NCBI GenBank assembly: GCA_016296885.1
Contig: JAEDHT010000051.1
Location: 1 to 7,541 of the forward strand
Direction: 5' to 3'
Source: Clostridiaceae bacterium
GTDB lineage: Bacteria > Bacillota > Clostridia > Oscillospirales > Acutalibacteraceae
Length of the DNA: 7,541 nucleotides
Below, one piece after another: positions 1 to 5,676 of this stretch; positions within the stretch are counted from its first letter, which is position 1, and each line of letters begins with the position of its first letter. The position numbers were made by a program, and so were the translations under genes. The notes under the pieces were generated by a model. It made no database searches. It saw only the letters and a program-made list of their open reading frames with translations, and was not told the origin of the DNA.

Positions 1-69
1 TGCAAAATTGGAACTTGCTTTACCAAATCCATTACGAAATTTGGAGTAGAAACAAGACAATTTAAGAAA

Positions 70-98
70 TTGACATTAAGGTATATTCTTGATATAAT
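70..98 (+). promoter_or_regulatory. Consensus sigma-A promoter of the first membrane protein gene
   Basis: A perfect -35 box TTGACA lies at 70-75 and a perfect -10 box TATAAT at 93-98, separated by 17 bases. Transcription should start near 105, giving a leader of only about 24 bases before the GTG start at 129. No operator-like palindrome is visible around it. This is the only clearly consensus promoter I see in the window and suggests strong housekeeping-sigma expression of the downstream gene. Confidence 0.85.
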
Positions 99-128
99 TT
101 TTTTATAAAAAACTTCGAGGTGAATGCA

Positions 129-665
129 GTGAAAAATAATAAAACATTCTTTTCAGTTTTAATTGCGATATTATTTATCTTTTTGTTTCCGATAACGGTG
201 TCTGCAAATTCATCATGGCATTGGATTTCTTCAAAACGTCCTCTGGATTTGTTGCCTATCGTAATAATCTTGACGCTGATAATAGAGATTGTTTTAATCA
301 ATTATTTGGCAAAAGTTAAAGACCTAAAACGTGTAATACCTGTCGTTTCGTTGGCAAATTTGGCTTCGTTTTTGGTGCCGTATATATGGCTCGGGATTTC
401 CTCTGATAACGTATATTCTTTTTATACTTCCGAAAAGGGTATATTTTATGCAATCAATTATACAGTAAGCGCTACACCAACGTTTACAGATTCGCTTTTC
501 TATTTATTGATAACACTGTTTGTTGAATTTCCTATTGTATATCTGTTTTTGCGAAAGAAGTCTTCTAATAAAAAGGTTTTAATTGCGGTTATTATTGTTG
601 CTAATGTTTTAACTACCGCAATGACCTTTGCTGTTGAACATATTTTTTGTCACGGAGAATGGTAA
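129..665 (+). CDS. Small signal-peptide-bearing polytopic membrane protein, unknown function
   Basis: The product is a 178-residue membrane protein. GTG at 129 is the preferred start because GAGGTG at 117-122 is the Shine-Dalgarno site, six bases upstream; the in-frame GTG at 120 lies inside that site. Residues 1-26 form a typical signal sequence with a VSA/N cleavage site, followed by an SSWHW motif. Further hydrophobic segments lie near 42-60, 68-90, 122-141 and 149-168, and the protein ends in FCHGEW. It resembles small clostridial membrane proteins of unknown function with the same SSWHW...RP beginning, recalled from memory rather than searched. It has its own strong promoter and is separated from the RiPP genes by about 260 bases, so a role in that system, for example immunity, is only a guess. 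I cannot name a function. Confidence 0.8.
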   Translation: MKNNKTFFSVLIAILFIFLFPITVSANSSWHWISSKRPLDLLPIVIILTLIIEIVLINYLAKVKDLKRVIPVVSLANLASFLVPYIWLGISSDNVYSFYTSEKGIFYAINYTVSATPTFTDSLFYLLITLFVEFPIVYLFLRKKSSNKKVLIAVIIVANVLTTAMTFAVEHIFCHGEW

Positions 666-925
666 GTAAATAACAATCCGTTATGAACACTCGGACCATT
701 GTTAAAAATCTAAGGTATTACATAATCAAACAACGGTAAGTTCACAATTACATAATAGGTATGCACTATCGGTTGAAATACTCGCAGTATATCCTCGGTT
801 ACGTGTAATTTAACGCACAAACCCGGTTAGTGGAAAAAGATTGGCAAAAAGACGATGTGTTTTTTGTACACAACCATTCAAACAAGTAAGCCCATTTATA
901 TTTTAATTAATAAAGGAAAATTATT
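666..925 (+). other. Intergenic region without a recognisable gene
   Basis: This stretch of about 260 bases holds no supported gene. An imperfect inverted repeat pairs 671-680 with 692-704, with three unpaired bases on its 3' side. No T-tract follows it on the + strand, so it is a poor terminator for the upstream gene. A small hairpin, ATACT-cgc-AGTAT, lies at 778-790. An open stretch of 26 codons (809-886) lacks a start codon and a ribosome site and may be decayed coding sequence. I find no convincing -35/-10 pair for the precursor gene at 926, although the promoter should lie here. Confidence 0.5.
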
Positions 926-1270
926 ATGAGCGAAAACTTGAGAAAATTCTATGAAACAGTATCAAAAGATGAGGAACTGGTTGAGAAAGTTGGAAAAGTG
1001 ACGGATGTCAATGTCCTGATTGCTATGTCTAAGGATATGGGTATCGAGTTGTCCGCTTCTGATTTTGAGAAAAGTTGTGAGTTAGACGATGACGAGCTGG
1101 AAGATGTTTCCGGTGGTGGCGATGTTAGTTGCGCTTGCGCTATGGGTGGCGGCGGAACTAAAGACAGCAATGACAAAACTTGTGCTTGCGTTTTGGCCGG
1201 TGCTGGTTACAGTAAGAATGGCAGAGAGCGTTGTGTTTGTGGTTTTGCCGGCTACGGTTACTATACCTAA
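926..1270 (+). CDS. Nif11-type RiPP precursor with three CxC core repeats
   Basis: A 114-residue precursor peptide. Residues 1-64 are a Nif11-like leader: an N-terminal helix (LRKFYETVSKDEELVEKV), an acidic middle, and a terminal ELDDDELEDVSGG double-glycine processing site. Cleavage after Gly63-Gly64 would release a core of about 50 residues. The core has CAC at 69-71, CAC at 86-88 and CVC at 103-105, exactly 17 residues apart, each followed by a small/Gly-rich hydrophobic stretch; units two and three also share an AG-G-Y pattern. Outside the leader these are the only six cysteines. AAGGA at 913-917 is the ribosome site. The downstream radical SAM/SPASM gene is the obvious maturase, so thioether formation at these cysteines or epimerisation is plausible. 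Neither can be told from the sequence. The leader family and precursor role are well supported; the chemistry is inference. Confidence 0.92.
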   Translation: MSENLRKFYETVSKDEELVEKVGKVTDVNVLIAMSKDMGIELSASDFEKSCELDDDELEDVSGGGDVSCACAMGGGGTKDSNDKTCACVLAGAGYSKNGRERCVCGFAGYGYYT

Positions 1271-1285
1271 TTAAGATATTTATAA

Positions 1286-1317
1286 TAGACCTCATCTGCT
1301 GTGGCTGATGGGGTCTA
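1286..1317 (+). terminator. Intergenic hairpin between precursor and maturase, possible attenuator
   Basis: Bases 1286-1296 pair with 1307-1317 in an 11-bp stem with one G-U wobble and a 10-base loop. The following bases, CTTTATAAT, contain only a short T-run, so this should be a leaky terminator or an mRNA-stabilising 3' structure. Such an element between a peptide gene and its modifying enzyme would keep precursor mRNA more abundant than enzyme mRNA. The structure is seen directly; the regulatory role is inferred from its place. Confidence 0.6.
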
Positions 1318-1344
1318 CTTTATAATACAACAAAGAGGAAAGCC

Positions 1345-1539
1345 ATGTATTATAAGCTAAACAAAGGATTACTACTGCGTGGATGGAAGAAACTCCCTTA
1401 TGCGCTGGTAGACAAGAATAATCACCGCACACATTTTGTAAATGCGGACGAAATGACAGCTTTGCAGATGTGCAACGGTAAGATCAATCTGTCCCTTCCG
1501 ATGATTCCCGATTCCGTTCGAAAATGCTCCCGATTTTAG
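1345..1539 (+). CDS. N-terminal RRE-like (PqqD-fold) part of the radical SAM maturase, frameshifted
   Basis: This 64-codon frame begins at ATG 1345 behind AGAGGAAA (1332-1339) and encodes a beta-rich start (YYKLNKGLLLRGWKKLPYAL) then an acidic helix (NADEMTALQMCNG). This fits the small winged-helix precursor-recognition domain (RRE, PqqD-like) often fused to peptide-modifying radical SAM enzymes. It ends in a spurious CSRF tail at TAG 1537-1539. The next frame starts 16 bases earlier, at ATG 1524. Adding one A to the run at 1521-1524 joins the frames smoothly as ...SVRK-MLPILEK..., giving one protein of 463 residues. I therefore read this as the severed N-terminus of the next gene, not an independent gene. 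A separately translated RRE protein is possible but less likely, because the winged helix would be cut before its last part. Confidence 0.7.
   Translation: MYYKLNKGLLLRGWKKLPYALVDKNNHRTHFVNADEMTALQMCNGKINLSLPMIPDSVRKCSRF
1521..1526 (+). other. -1 frameshift site in a run of four A
   Basis: The upstream frame reads CGA AAA TGC and the downstream frame reads AAA ATG over the same bases. A one-base deletion in an original run of five A, a sequencing indel, or ribosomal slippage by one base on A-AAA would each explain the join. No Shine-Dalgarno site precedes ATG 1524 and no strong downstream stem is evident. A simple indel is therefore likelier than programmed frameshifting or independent initiation. 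Confidence 0.75.
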
Positions 1540-2735
1540 AAAAGAACAGAGTCATTGTACCCTGTGAAGCAGGAAATGCTATTGCACCGGAACAAGAATA
1601 TTATTGTTATCCCTCTCGCTATATTCGTGCGGCTCATTGGTCGATTACCGGCCGATGTAATTATCGTTGTAAACACTGTTATATGTCAGCACCCAACGCA
1701 AAGTATGGTGAACTATCTCACGAGAAAGTGATGGATATTGCCCGCCAGTTGATCGCTTGTGGCGTAGAAGAGATATCCCTTACCGGTGGCGAGCCTCTGT
1801 TGCGTAAGGACTTTTTGGAACTGGTAGATGTGCTTACAGAAGGAGGCATCAAAATCACCACTATTTATTCCAACGGCAAACTAGTTACAGATAAGCTATT
1901 AGACGAACTGGACAGACGTGGTCTGCATCCTTGCTTTAATATGAGCTATGACGGTGTAGACGGTTGGCACGATTGGCTTCGTGGCGTAAAAGGAGCAACA
2001 GCAGATGTGGAAGTAGCTTTCCTGCGTTGCAAAGAAAAGGGGTTCCCTACAGGGGCGGAAATGTGCCTGCACCATGGAAACAAACATCTGCTAAGAGAAA
2101 CTGTGAATAGATTAGCAATTCTTGGATGTGGAAGTTTGAAACCTATACCAATCTCCAATGTAGGAGCCTGGAAAGAAGGCGGTTACGGCGAGAGCATCAG
2201 CATCGAAGAGCTGTATCAAACCTATTTTGACTATATTCCCAAGTACTATGAAGACGGTATGCCTATGGCAATTCAGCTGGGAGATTTCTTCATGGCTAGT
2301 CCGGAAGAACCGGATATATATAGGATTCCCTTGGTTAAATCTTGTAAAGATCCTGCCAATGTGTGCATCTGTGGCCATGCCCGAAATGTAATGTATATTT
2401 CTGCAGAGGGACGCACCCTGCCCTGTATGGCTTTATCTGGATCTGACCTACAGAATCAATTTCCATTAATCGATGAAATCGGGTTGGCTGAATGTTTGAA
2501 CGAATCTAAATATATGAAATTACTGGAAATCCGAGCATCGGAAGTTATCGCTCACAATCCTGAATGTCGCACCTGCGAATATACCGGAGTTTGTTTGGGT
2601 GGCTGCCGTGCAGCTGCACTGGAAACTACTCCTGAGGATTTGATGGGACGAGATATGTGCGCCTGCGTTCTATTTAAGAACGGTTGGGTTGAAAAAATCC
2701 AGAATTTGATAGAAACAATAAACCGTAAAACTTAA
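1524..2735 (+). CDS. Radical SAM/SPASM peptide maturase, catalytic part
   Basis: The frame encodes 403 residues with all catalytic features of a SPASM-type radical SAM peptide-modifying enzyme. The CxxxCxxC cluster motif is at Cys45, Cys49 and Cys52 (GRCNYRCKHC), followed by the SAM-contacting LTGGEP at 86-91. The C-terminal SPASM domain has Cys281 and Cys283, then GRTLPC ending at Cys301, then the CX2CX5CX3C block at Cys348, 351, 357 and 361, then Cys379 and Cys381. It would bind one SAM-cleaving and two auxiliary 4Fe-4S clusters in the cytoplasm and act on the leader-bearing precursor at 926-1270. The reading frame lacks its RRE because of the -1 shift at 1521-1524, and ATG 1524 has no ribosome site, so the gene may be silent or translated only by slippage. 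Base composition is visibly richer in G+C than the flanking spacers. Family confidence is high; the exact bond formed is unknown. Confidence 0.93.
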   Translation: MLPILEKNRVIVPCEAGNAIAPEQEYYCYPSRYIRAAHWSITGRCNYRCKHCYMSAPNAKYGELSHEKVMDIARQLIACGVEEISLTGGEPLLRKDFLELVDVLTEGGIKITTIYSNGKLVTDKLLDELDRRGLHPCFNMSYDGVDGWHDWLRGVKGATADVEVAFLRCKEKGFPTGAEMCLHHGNKHLLRETVNRLAILGCGSLKPIPISNVGAWKEGGYGESISIEELYQTYFDYIPKYYEDGMPMAIQLGDFFMASPEEPDIYRIPLVKSCKDPANVCICGHARNVMYISAEGRTLPCMALSGSDLQNQFPLIDEIGLAECLNESKYMKLLEIRASEVIAHNPECRTCEYTGVCLGGCRAAALETTPEDLMGRDMCACVLFKNGWVEKIQNLIETINRKT

Positions 2736-2736
2736 T

Positions 2737-2799
2737 ATGCTGATTGCTCAAAACGGTAAGTATGCCGGATTGGCAGAGCAACAGAGATTTAATGTATAA
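2737..2799 (+). pseudogene. C-terminal scrap of an ABC exporter
   Basis: Directly after the maturase stop, 20 codons plus TAA read MLIAQNGKYAGLAEQQ and four more residues. This closely fits the extreme C-terminus of type-1 ABC exporter ATPase domains, whose usual ending is H-x-E-L-(L/M)-x-x-x-G-x-Y-x-x-L-x-x-x-Q. No Shine-Dalgarno site precedes it, and the frame is closed by stops within the end of the maturase gene, so it is not a gene of its own. An internal deletion that removed nearly all of an exporter gene and joined its last codons to the maturase would produce this. The match is short and made from memory of the family pattern, so it remains tentative. Confidence 0.5.
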
Positions 2800-2985
2800 A
2801 AACCTTGAATATGACCACTCAAAACATACACTGTTTACCAAAGAGTATCTCTGAAAACATCACTGAGATAAAATGTGTAGTGTAATATTATGTTTTATTC
2901 CTAGGTATTTTTTGCGGAAACAGTGCTTGTTTTCTTAACTGTGGTTTTTATTATTATTATTTTTTCTAAGGAGGTATATATTTTT
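2800..2985 (+). other. AT-rich leader region of the second precursor
   Basis: No gene is visible here. A possible weak promoter is TTGTTT (2927-2932) with TATTAT (2949-2954), spacing 16, but the region is so AT-rich that this match has little weight. AAGGAGGT at 2968-2975 is a near-perfect Shine-Dalgarno sequence ten bases before ATG 2986 and fixes the start of the second precursor. Confidence 0.45.
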
Positions 2986-3132
2986 ATGAAACAATTTGAA
3001 AACCTTGATCTATCCGAAATTCAAGAGCTTGACGACGATATGCTGGAAGAGGTAACAGGTGGTGTCGAAGTTGGCGATGTTGTGCGGGTTAGAAATGACA
3101 AAATCGAATATTGTTCACGTTGTGCGGGTTAG
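2986..3132 (+). CDS. Double-glycine-leader peptide precursor, truncated by tandem duplication
   Basis: ATG 2986 is chosen over upstream starts because AAGGAGGT (2968-2975) sits just before it and the peptide then begins with a normal leader. Residues 1-26 form a short acidic leader ending ELDDDMLEEVTGG, nearly identical to the end of the Nif11 leader at 926-1270. The present frame continues to IEYCSRC and stops at TAG 3130-3132, giving 48 residues. Deleting one copy of the 40-bp repeat (3081-3160) restores an 89-residue peptide with a 63-residue core containing CSRC and a later RSCCG motif. As it stands the product is a leader plus 22 core residues. The original class is not recognised: the paired CxxC and CC could bind a metal or be modified. 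No dedicated modifying enzyme lies downstream. Confidence 0.75.
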   Translation: MKQFENLDLSEIQELDDDMLEEVTGGVEVGDVVRVRNDKIEYCSRCAG

Positions 3133-3160
3133 AAATGACAAAATCGAATATTGTTCACGT
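3081..3160 (+). repeat. Exact 40-bp tandem duplication inside the second precursor
   Basis: Bases 3081-3120 and 3121-3160 are identical. Each copy begins TGTGCGGGTTAG and ends TTGTTCACGT. Forty is not a multiple of three, so the extra copy shifts the frame and brings TAG 3130-3132 into use. The heptamer GTTGTGC occurs at 3079-3085, 3119-3125 and 3159-3165. The single-copy ancestor therefore already had two such heptamers 40 bp apart, the classic set-up for replication slippage. An assembly error is the main alternative. Confidence 0.95.
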
Positions 3161-3295
3161 TGTGCTAGATTGATTATGAATTACGAAGCAATAATTACAG
3201 GTATACGTGGTGTTCTGGACGGTAAGATAATATATTGGGTCACCCGCAGTTGCTGTGGTGCAAAAAGCAGTATAATTGAGACATCTATTCAGTAA
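3161..3295 (+). pseudogene. Out-of-frame C-terminal half of the second precursor
   Basis: This is the downstream part of the second precursor, in the +1 frame relative to its start. It encodes about 44 residues, running from CARLIMNYEAIITG through GVLDGKIIYW and RSCCGAKSS to TAA 3293-3295. With one 40-bp copy removed it follows directly on residue 45 of the upstream frame. No ribosome site or plausible start lies before it in its own frame, so it should not be translated in the present arrangement. That the frame remains open over its whole length suggests the duplication is recent. Confidence 0.75.
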
Positions 3296-3511
3296 TTTAA
3301 ACTTATAAAAATTCTAAAGGAAACAGTAAAACCAATTTACTTTTATTTTATAATACTATTTTAAATTACAATGAATATAAAAGAAGAAAAAAATTCGTTT
3401 ACGTAAATATTGAGAAGCATTGTTTAATAATACGGTATATTGTAGTTATTGCAGAAGGTTAAATAAAATCTAAATGTATTTTAAAATAACTTCAAGAAGG
3501 AGATTCTAAAA
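3296..3511 (+). other. AT-rich intergenic region
   Basis: About 215 bases of very AT-rich sequence without a recognisable gene. Several TTGTTT-like and TATATT-like hexamers occur, for example around 3410-3450, but none form a convincing spaced promoter. AAGGAG at 3497-3502 is the ribosome site of the gene at 3512. No T-run hairpin closing the second precursor transcript is evident. Confidence 0.4.
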
Positions 3512-3889
3512 ATGAAATCAAAAACTTTAAAAACAATAACAATAATATTAACTATTTTATCCGTAATAGGTAGTTTTTTTATTCCAACATTATCGGAAGA
3601 ATATAATGTCTCATTAATGTTCTATCTTCTTATTGGTACATTTATTTATGCAGCTTATGCATTTGCAATGTGCCAAGCACTAGCAAATACTGAGAAAAAT
3701 CAGAAATATTTTGAAAAGATAATTGATAATCAAAAGGCACTTAGACAAATTATTATTCAAAATAATGGGAAGACTTATTCTTCCGAAAAAAAAGAGGATA
3801 AATTAGAAGCAATTACCTGTCCTAACTGTAGTACAAAACAAAATGCCAATAGAAATATATGCTTTAATTGTGGCACAAAATTAAAATAA
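3512..3889 (+). CDS. Small membrane protein with C-terminal zinc ribbon
   Basis: A 125-residue protein with a clear start behind AAGGAG (3497-3502). Two hydrophobic segments near residues 7-26 and 35-58 would anchor it in the membrane. They are followed by a charged, probably helical linker (about 60-98) and a C-terminal zinc ribbon with Cys103, Cys106, Cys117 and Cys120 (CPNC...CFNC). This two-helix plus zinc-ribbon plan is common in small clostridial proteins without assigned function; the ribbon should face the cytoplasm and bind Zn. It is AT-rich like the surrounding spacers and unlike the maturase gene. Its link to the RiPP genes rests only on position and strand. An immunity or regulatory role would be a guess. 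Confidence 0.75.
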   Translation: MKSKTLKTITIILTILSVIGSFFIPTLSEEYNVSLMFYLLIGTFIYAAYAFAMCQALANTEKNQKYFEKIIDNQKALRQIIIQNNGKTYSSEKKEDKLEAITCPNCSTKQNANRNICFNCGTKLK

Positions 3890-4009
3890 CACAGAGTGTA
3901 AATTATTATACTTATACAAAGTCGATAACTATACATTTAAAAAGGTGTCTACAAGACATTTCGTAAATACTTTTTATTGTATTTTTTGGTAGTCTTTTAA
4001 TAAACACTG

Positions 4010-4048
4010 AAAGCCCAAATCACGCTATTACGGTGATTTGGGCTTTTT
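4010..4048 (+). terminator. Strong Rho-independent terminator between convergent halves
   Basis: AAAGCCCAAATCAC (4010-4023) pairs perfectly with 4033-4046 over 14 bp around a 9-base loop, and a T-run (4044-4048) closes the + strand reading. It ends transcription of the left-hand genes. Read on the - strand, the three A before the stem give a weaker T-tract, so it may also stop the phage-type operon that ends at 4113. It marks the boundary between the RiPP and phage modules. Confidence 0.88.
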
Positions 4049-4112
4049 ATCATGCTATAAAATAACACCTTAATAAAGGGTTATAAATTCTGTAAAAGAG
4101 CTATCTCTCATA

Positions 4113-4355
4113 CTATTCTTCATTTTCTTGTGTTACGATATGCCATTTTTTATATATGTAATTTTCATCCTCTGTATAATAATTCTGTAAAAATTGGTTT
4201 GCATCGTATTGTGGCATCTCGTCTACTAAAACTTCTTTCCAACCATGATTTTCTGCTTTTTCTATAGCCGAACTGTTAGTATAAACAATGCCATCTTCCT
4301 TAATCCAACCCGGAAAAACTTGAATTGTATACATTGATTTAAGTTTCGCTAACAT
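4113..4355 (-). CDS. Small hypothetical phage-type protein downstream of the LamG gene
   Basis: The product is 80 residues if it starts at 4355. AAGGAG (complement of 4365-4370) lies nine bases before that ATG but only three before the alternative ATG at 4361, so 4355 is preferred. The start lies inside the end of the upstream gene (stop at 4339-4341), indicating translational coupling. The peptide has an aromatic N-terminus (MYTIQVFPGWIKEDGIVYTN), a helix (SSAIEKAENHGWKE), and a C-terminal stretch YYTEDENYIYKKWHIV. I do not recognise a named family. The position after a tail/receptor-type protein and the tight coupling suggest a phage or host-contact accessory protein. No membrane segment or signal peptide is seen. 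Confidence 0.7.
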   Translation of the reverse strand: MLAKLKSMYTIQVFPGWIKEDGIVYTNSSAIEKAENHGWKEVLVDEMPQYDANQFLQNYYTEDENYIYKKWHIVTQENEE

Positions 4356-5637
4356 ATACATCTGCTCCTTTCAAAAAACTTCCTGTTCCGTCATTTCCAT
4401 AAAATCTTTGCTCTACCCTATCATACAATCCAATATTGTTTTCATCGCTAATCTTGTAGCATGGAATAAAGTCACGTATCAACTTATCGTTTTCATAAAT
4501 TTTAAGTGAATACAGCTTAAGATATGAATACTCGAAAATTGTGCTTGTGTTACCGCTCTCATTGTGTTTGCGAATATGGTTGGCAAACAAAAATAATGGT
4601 TCTGTCATCTTACTTACTGTAGCATACCTATTATCTGTACCCACTAATTCGTTATTAACTGTGATTGTACGTAAATCTGACGATATGTACATATCCAAAT
4701 TATACCTTATATTGGGTTCTGCTATAGATAATGAATTTAATGTATATCCGCCTGTTCTTAATGACCATTTGCCATTAGAAAAAGCAAAAGAAAAAGTCTC
4801 TTCTTTCATTCCGGATGGCGACATACCAAACAGGGCTCCTGTAGCGTCACTACAAAATTCCACATTAGCTGTCACTCTGATATTTCTGTTTTCATTAATC
4901 GGATTATTAATAAATGAATTAATATACTGTGTTCCTGTAGATTCAATATATTCTACGGGCTGAAAATTTGATAACGGCACTTCTACATTCGGAAAAGATC
5001 TAAACATACCTTGTCCTAAATTGGTATAAAATTTCTTTGTGATAAGATCATACATCCCAATCTCTTTGTCCGACTTGCGATAACAAGGAATAAAATCACG
5101 TATCAGTGATTTTTTGTATCCCAATTTAGCATAATTATCTGCCCATATTTTGTGATTATATTTTCTTGTACAACATCCATATGTTAGGCTTTGACCATGT
5201 GAAAATAGTAATAGTGGATAATACTGAGCTAAATTACCTACACCCGATACCACCGGTGCTCCATCATCAACAGAGATTTGCGCATTACTTGATTTAAAAT
5301 ATGCACTAACCTTATGCACATCTCCAAGCTCAATAGGTACAGAAGTATAGGCAGGGGCTCCTGAATTAGCTGTGCGATAATATATGTTTTGACTAGACGT
5401 AGATATAGTGATCCCCATTAAGTTTCCAGCACCCTCGCTTTGGGTTTTAGGTCTGATAAGCGCCTGCTCTGTTTCCATCCTCAAGCCTGAAAATAGGTTG
5501 TAAGCATCCTCGCTATTTATGGCTTCTATGTATTGTCCTCCTGTAGACTCTATATACTCTAATCTTTCATATGCAAATGGAAGCCTGTCTCCGGATGATA
5601 TCATATTCATTAATTTTTTTCTTTGTCTTTTATTCAT
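4339..5637 (-). CDS. Protein with two tandem LamG-like units (phage tail or receptor-binding type)
   Basis: A 432-residue protein with a strong ribosome site (AGGAGG, complement of 5646-5651). After a basic N-terminus (MNKRQRKKLMNMI) it contains two homologous units of about 200 residues. Unit one runs from EYIESTGGQYI (about 28-37) to SLIRDFIPCY (177-186) and a GMYDLITKKFY ending. Unit two runs from EYIESTGTQYI (about 229-239) to KLIRDFIPCY (385-394) and a GLYDRVEQRFY ending. The interior is beta-rich, as in LamG/concanavalin-like jelly rolls found in Firmicutes phage tail and surface proteins, which bind carbohydrate or the cell surface. There is no signal peptide or anchor, which fits a virion component better than a secreted adhesin. 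It follows the holin by about 40 bases in one operon. The domain class is well supported; the virion role is inferred from context. Confidence 0.78.
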   Translation of the reverse strand: MNKRQRKKLMNMISSGDRLPFAYERLEYIESTGGQYIEAINSEDAYNLFSGLRMETEQALIRPKTQSEGAGNLMGITISTSSQNIYYRTANSGAPAYTSVPIELGDVHKVSAYFKSSNAQISVDDGAPVVSGVGNLAQYYPLLLFSHGQSLTYGCCTRKYNHKIWADNYAKLGYKKSLIRDFIPCYRKSDKEIGMYDLITKKFYTNLGQGMFRSFPNVEVPLSNFQPVEYIESTGTQYINSFINNPINENRNIRVTANVEFCSDATGALFGMSPSGMKEETFSFAFSNGKWSLRTGGYTLNSLSIAEPNIRYNLDMYISSDLRTITVNNELVGTDNRYATVSKMTEPLFLFANHIRKHNESGNTSTIFEYSYLKLYSLKIYENDKLIRDFIPCYKISDENNIGLYDRVEQRFYGNDGTGSFLKGADVYVSET

Positions 5638-5676
5638 TAAGAATACCTCCTCTGCTTAATTGCAGTCTTTGGAACT

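Noticed and set aside
1..108. Open frame from the left edge that could be the tail of an upstream gene
   Set aside because: About 35 codons, AT-rich, passing through the -35 and -10 boxes; no family recognised, so not called.
62..301. 79-codon frame on the - strand overlapping the first membrane protein
   Set aside because: It runs through the consensus promoter and lies antisense to a signal-peptide gene; no ribosome site supports it.
809..889. Open stretch of 26 codons before the Nif11 gene, possibly decayed coding DNA
   Set aside because: No start codon, no ribosome site and no recognisable family.
949..1176. Serine/proline-rich frame antisense to the Nif11 precursor
   Set aside because: Its Ser and Pro runs are only the complement of the Asp/Glu and Gly codons of the precursor.
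1089..1274. Second + frame overlapping the Nif11 precursor
   Set aside because: It reads the repeat region out of frame, and the Nif11 frame has the leader, GG site and periodic cysteines.
2829..2925. CACTGTTT and AAACAGTG inverted repeat upstream of the second precursor
   Set aside because: Eight bases separated by about 80 in AT-rich DNA is easily chance; no stem or known operator form.
4541..4963. 140-codon open frame on the + strand opposite the LamG-like gene
   Set aside because: No ribosome site, odd composition, and it lies wholly antisense to a frame with clear domain repeats; treated as a shadow.
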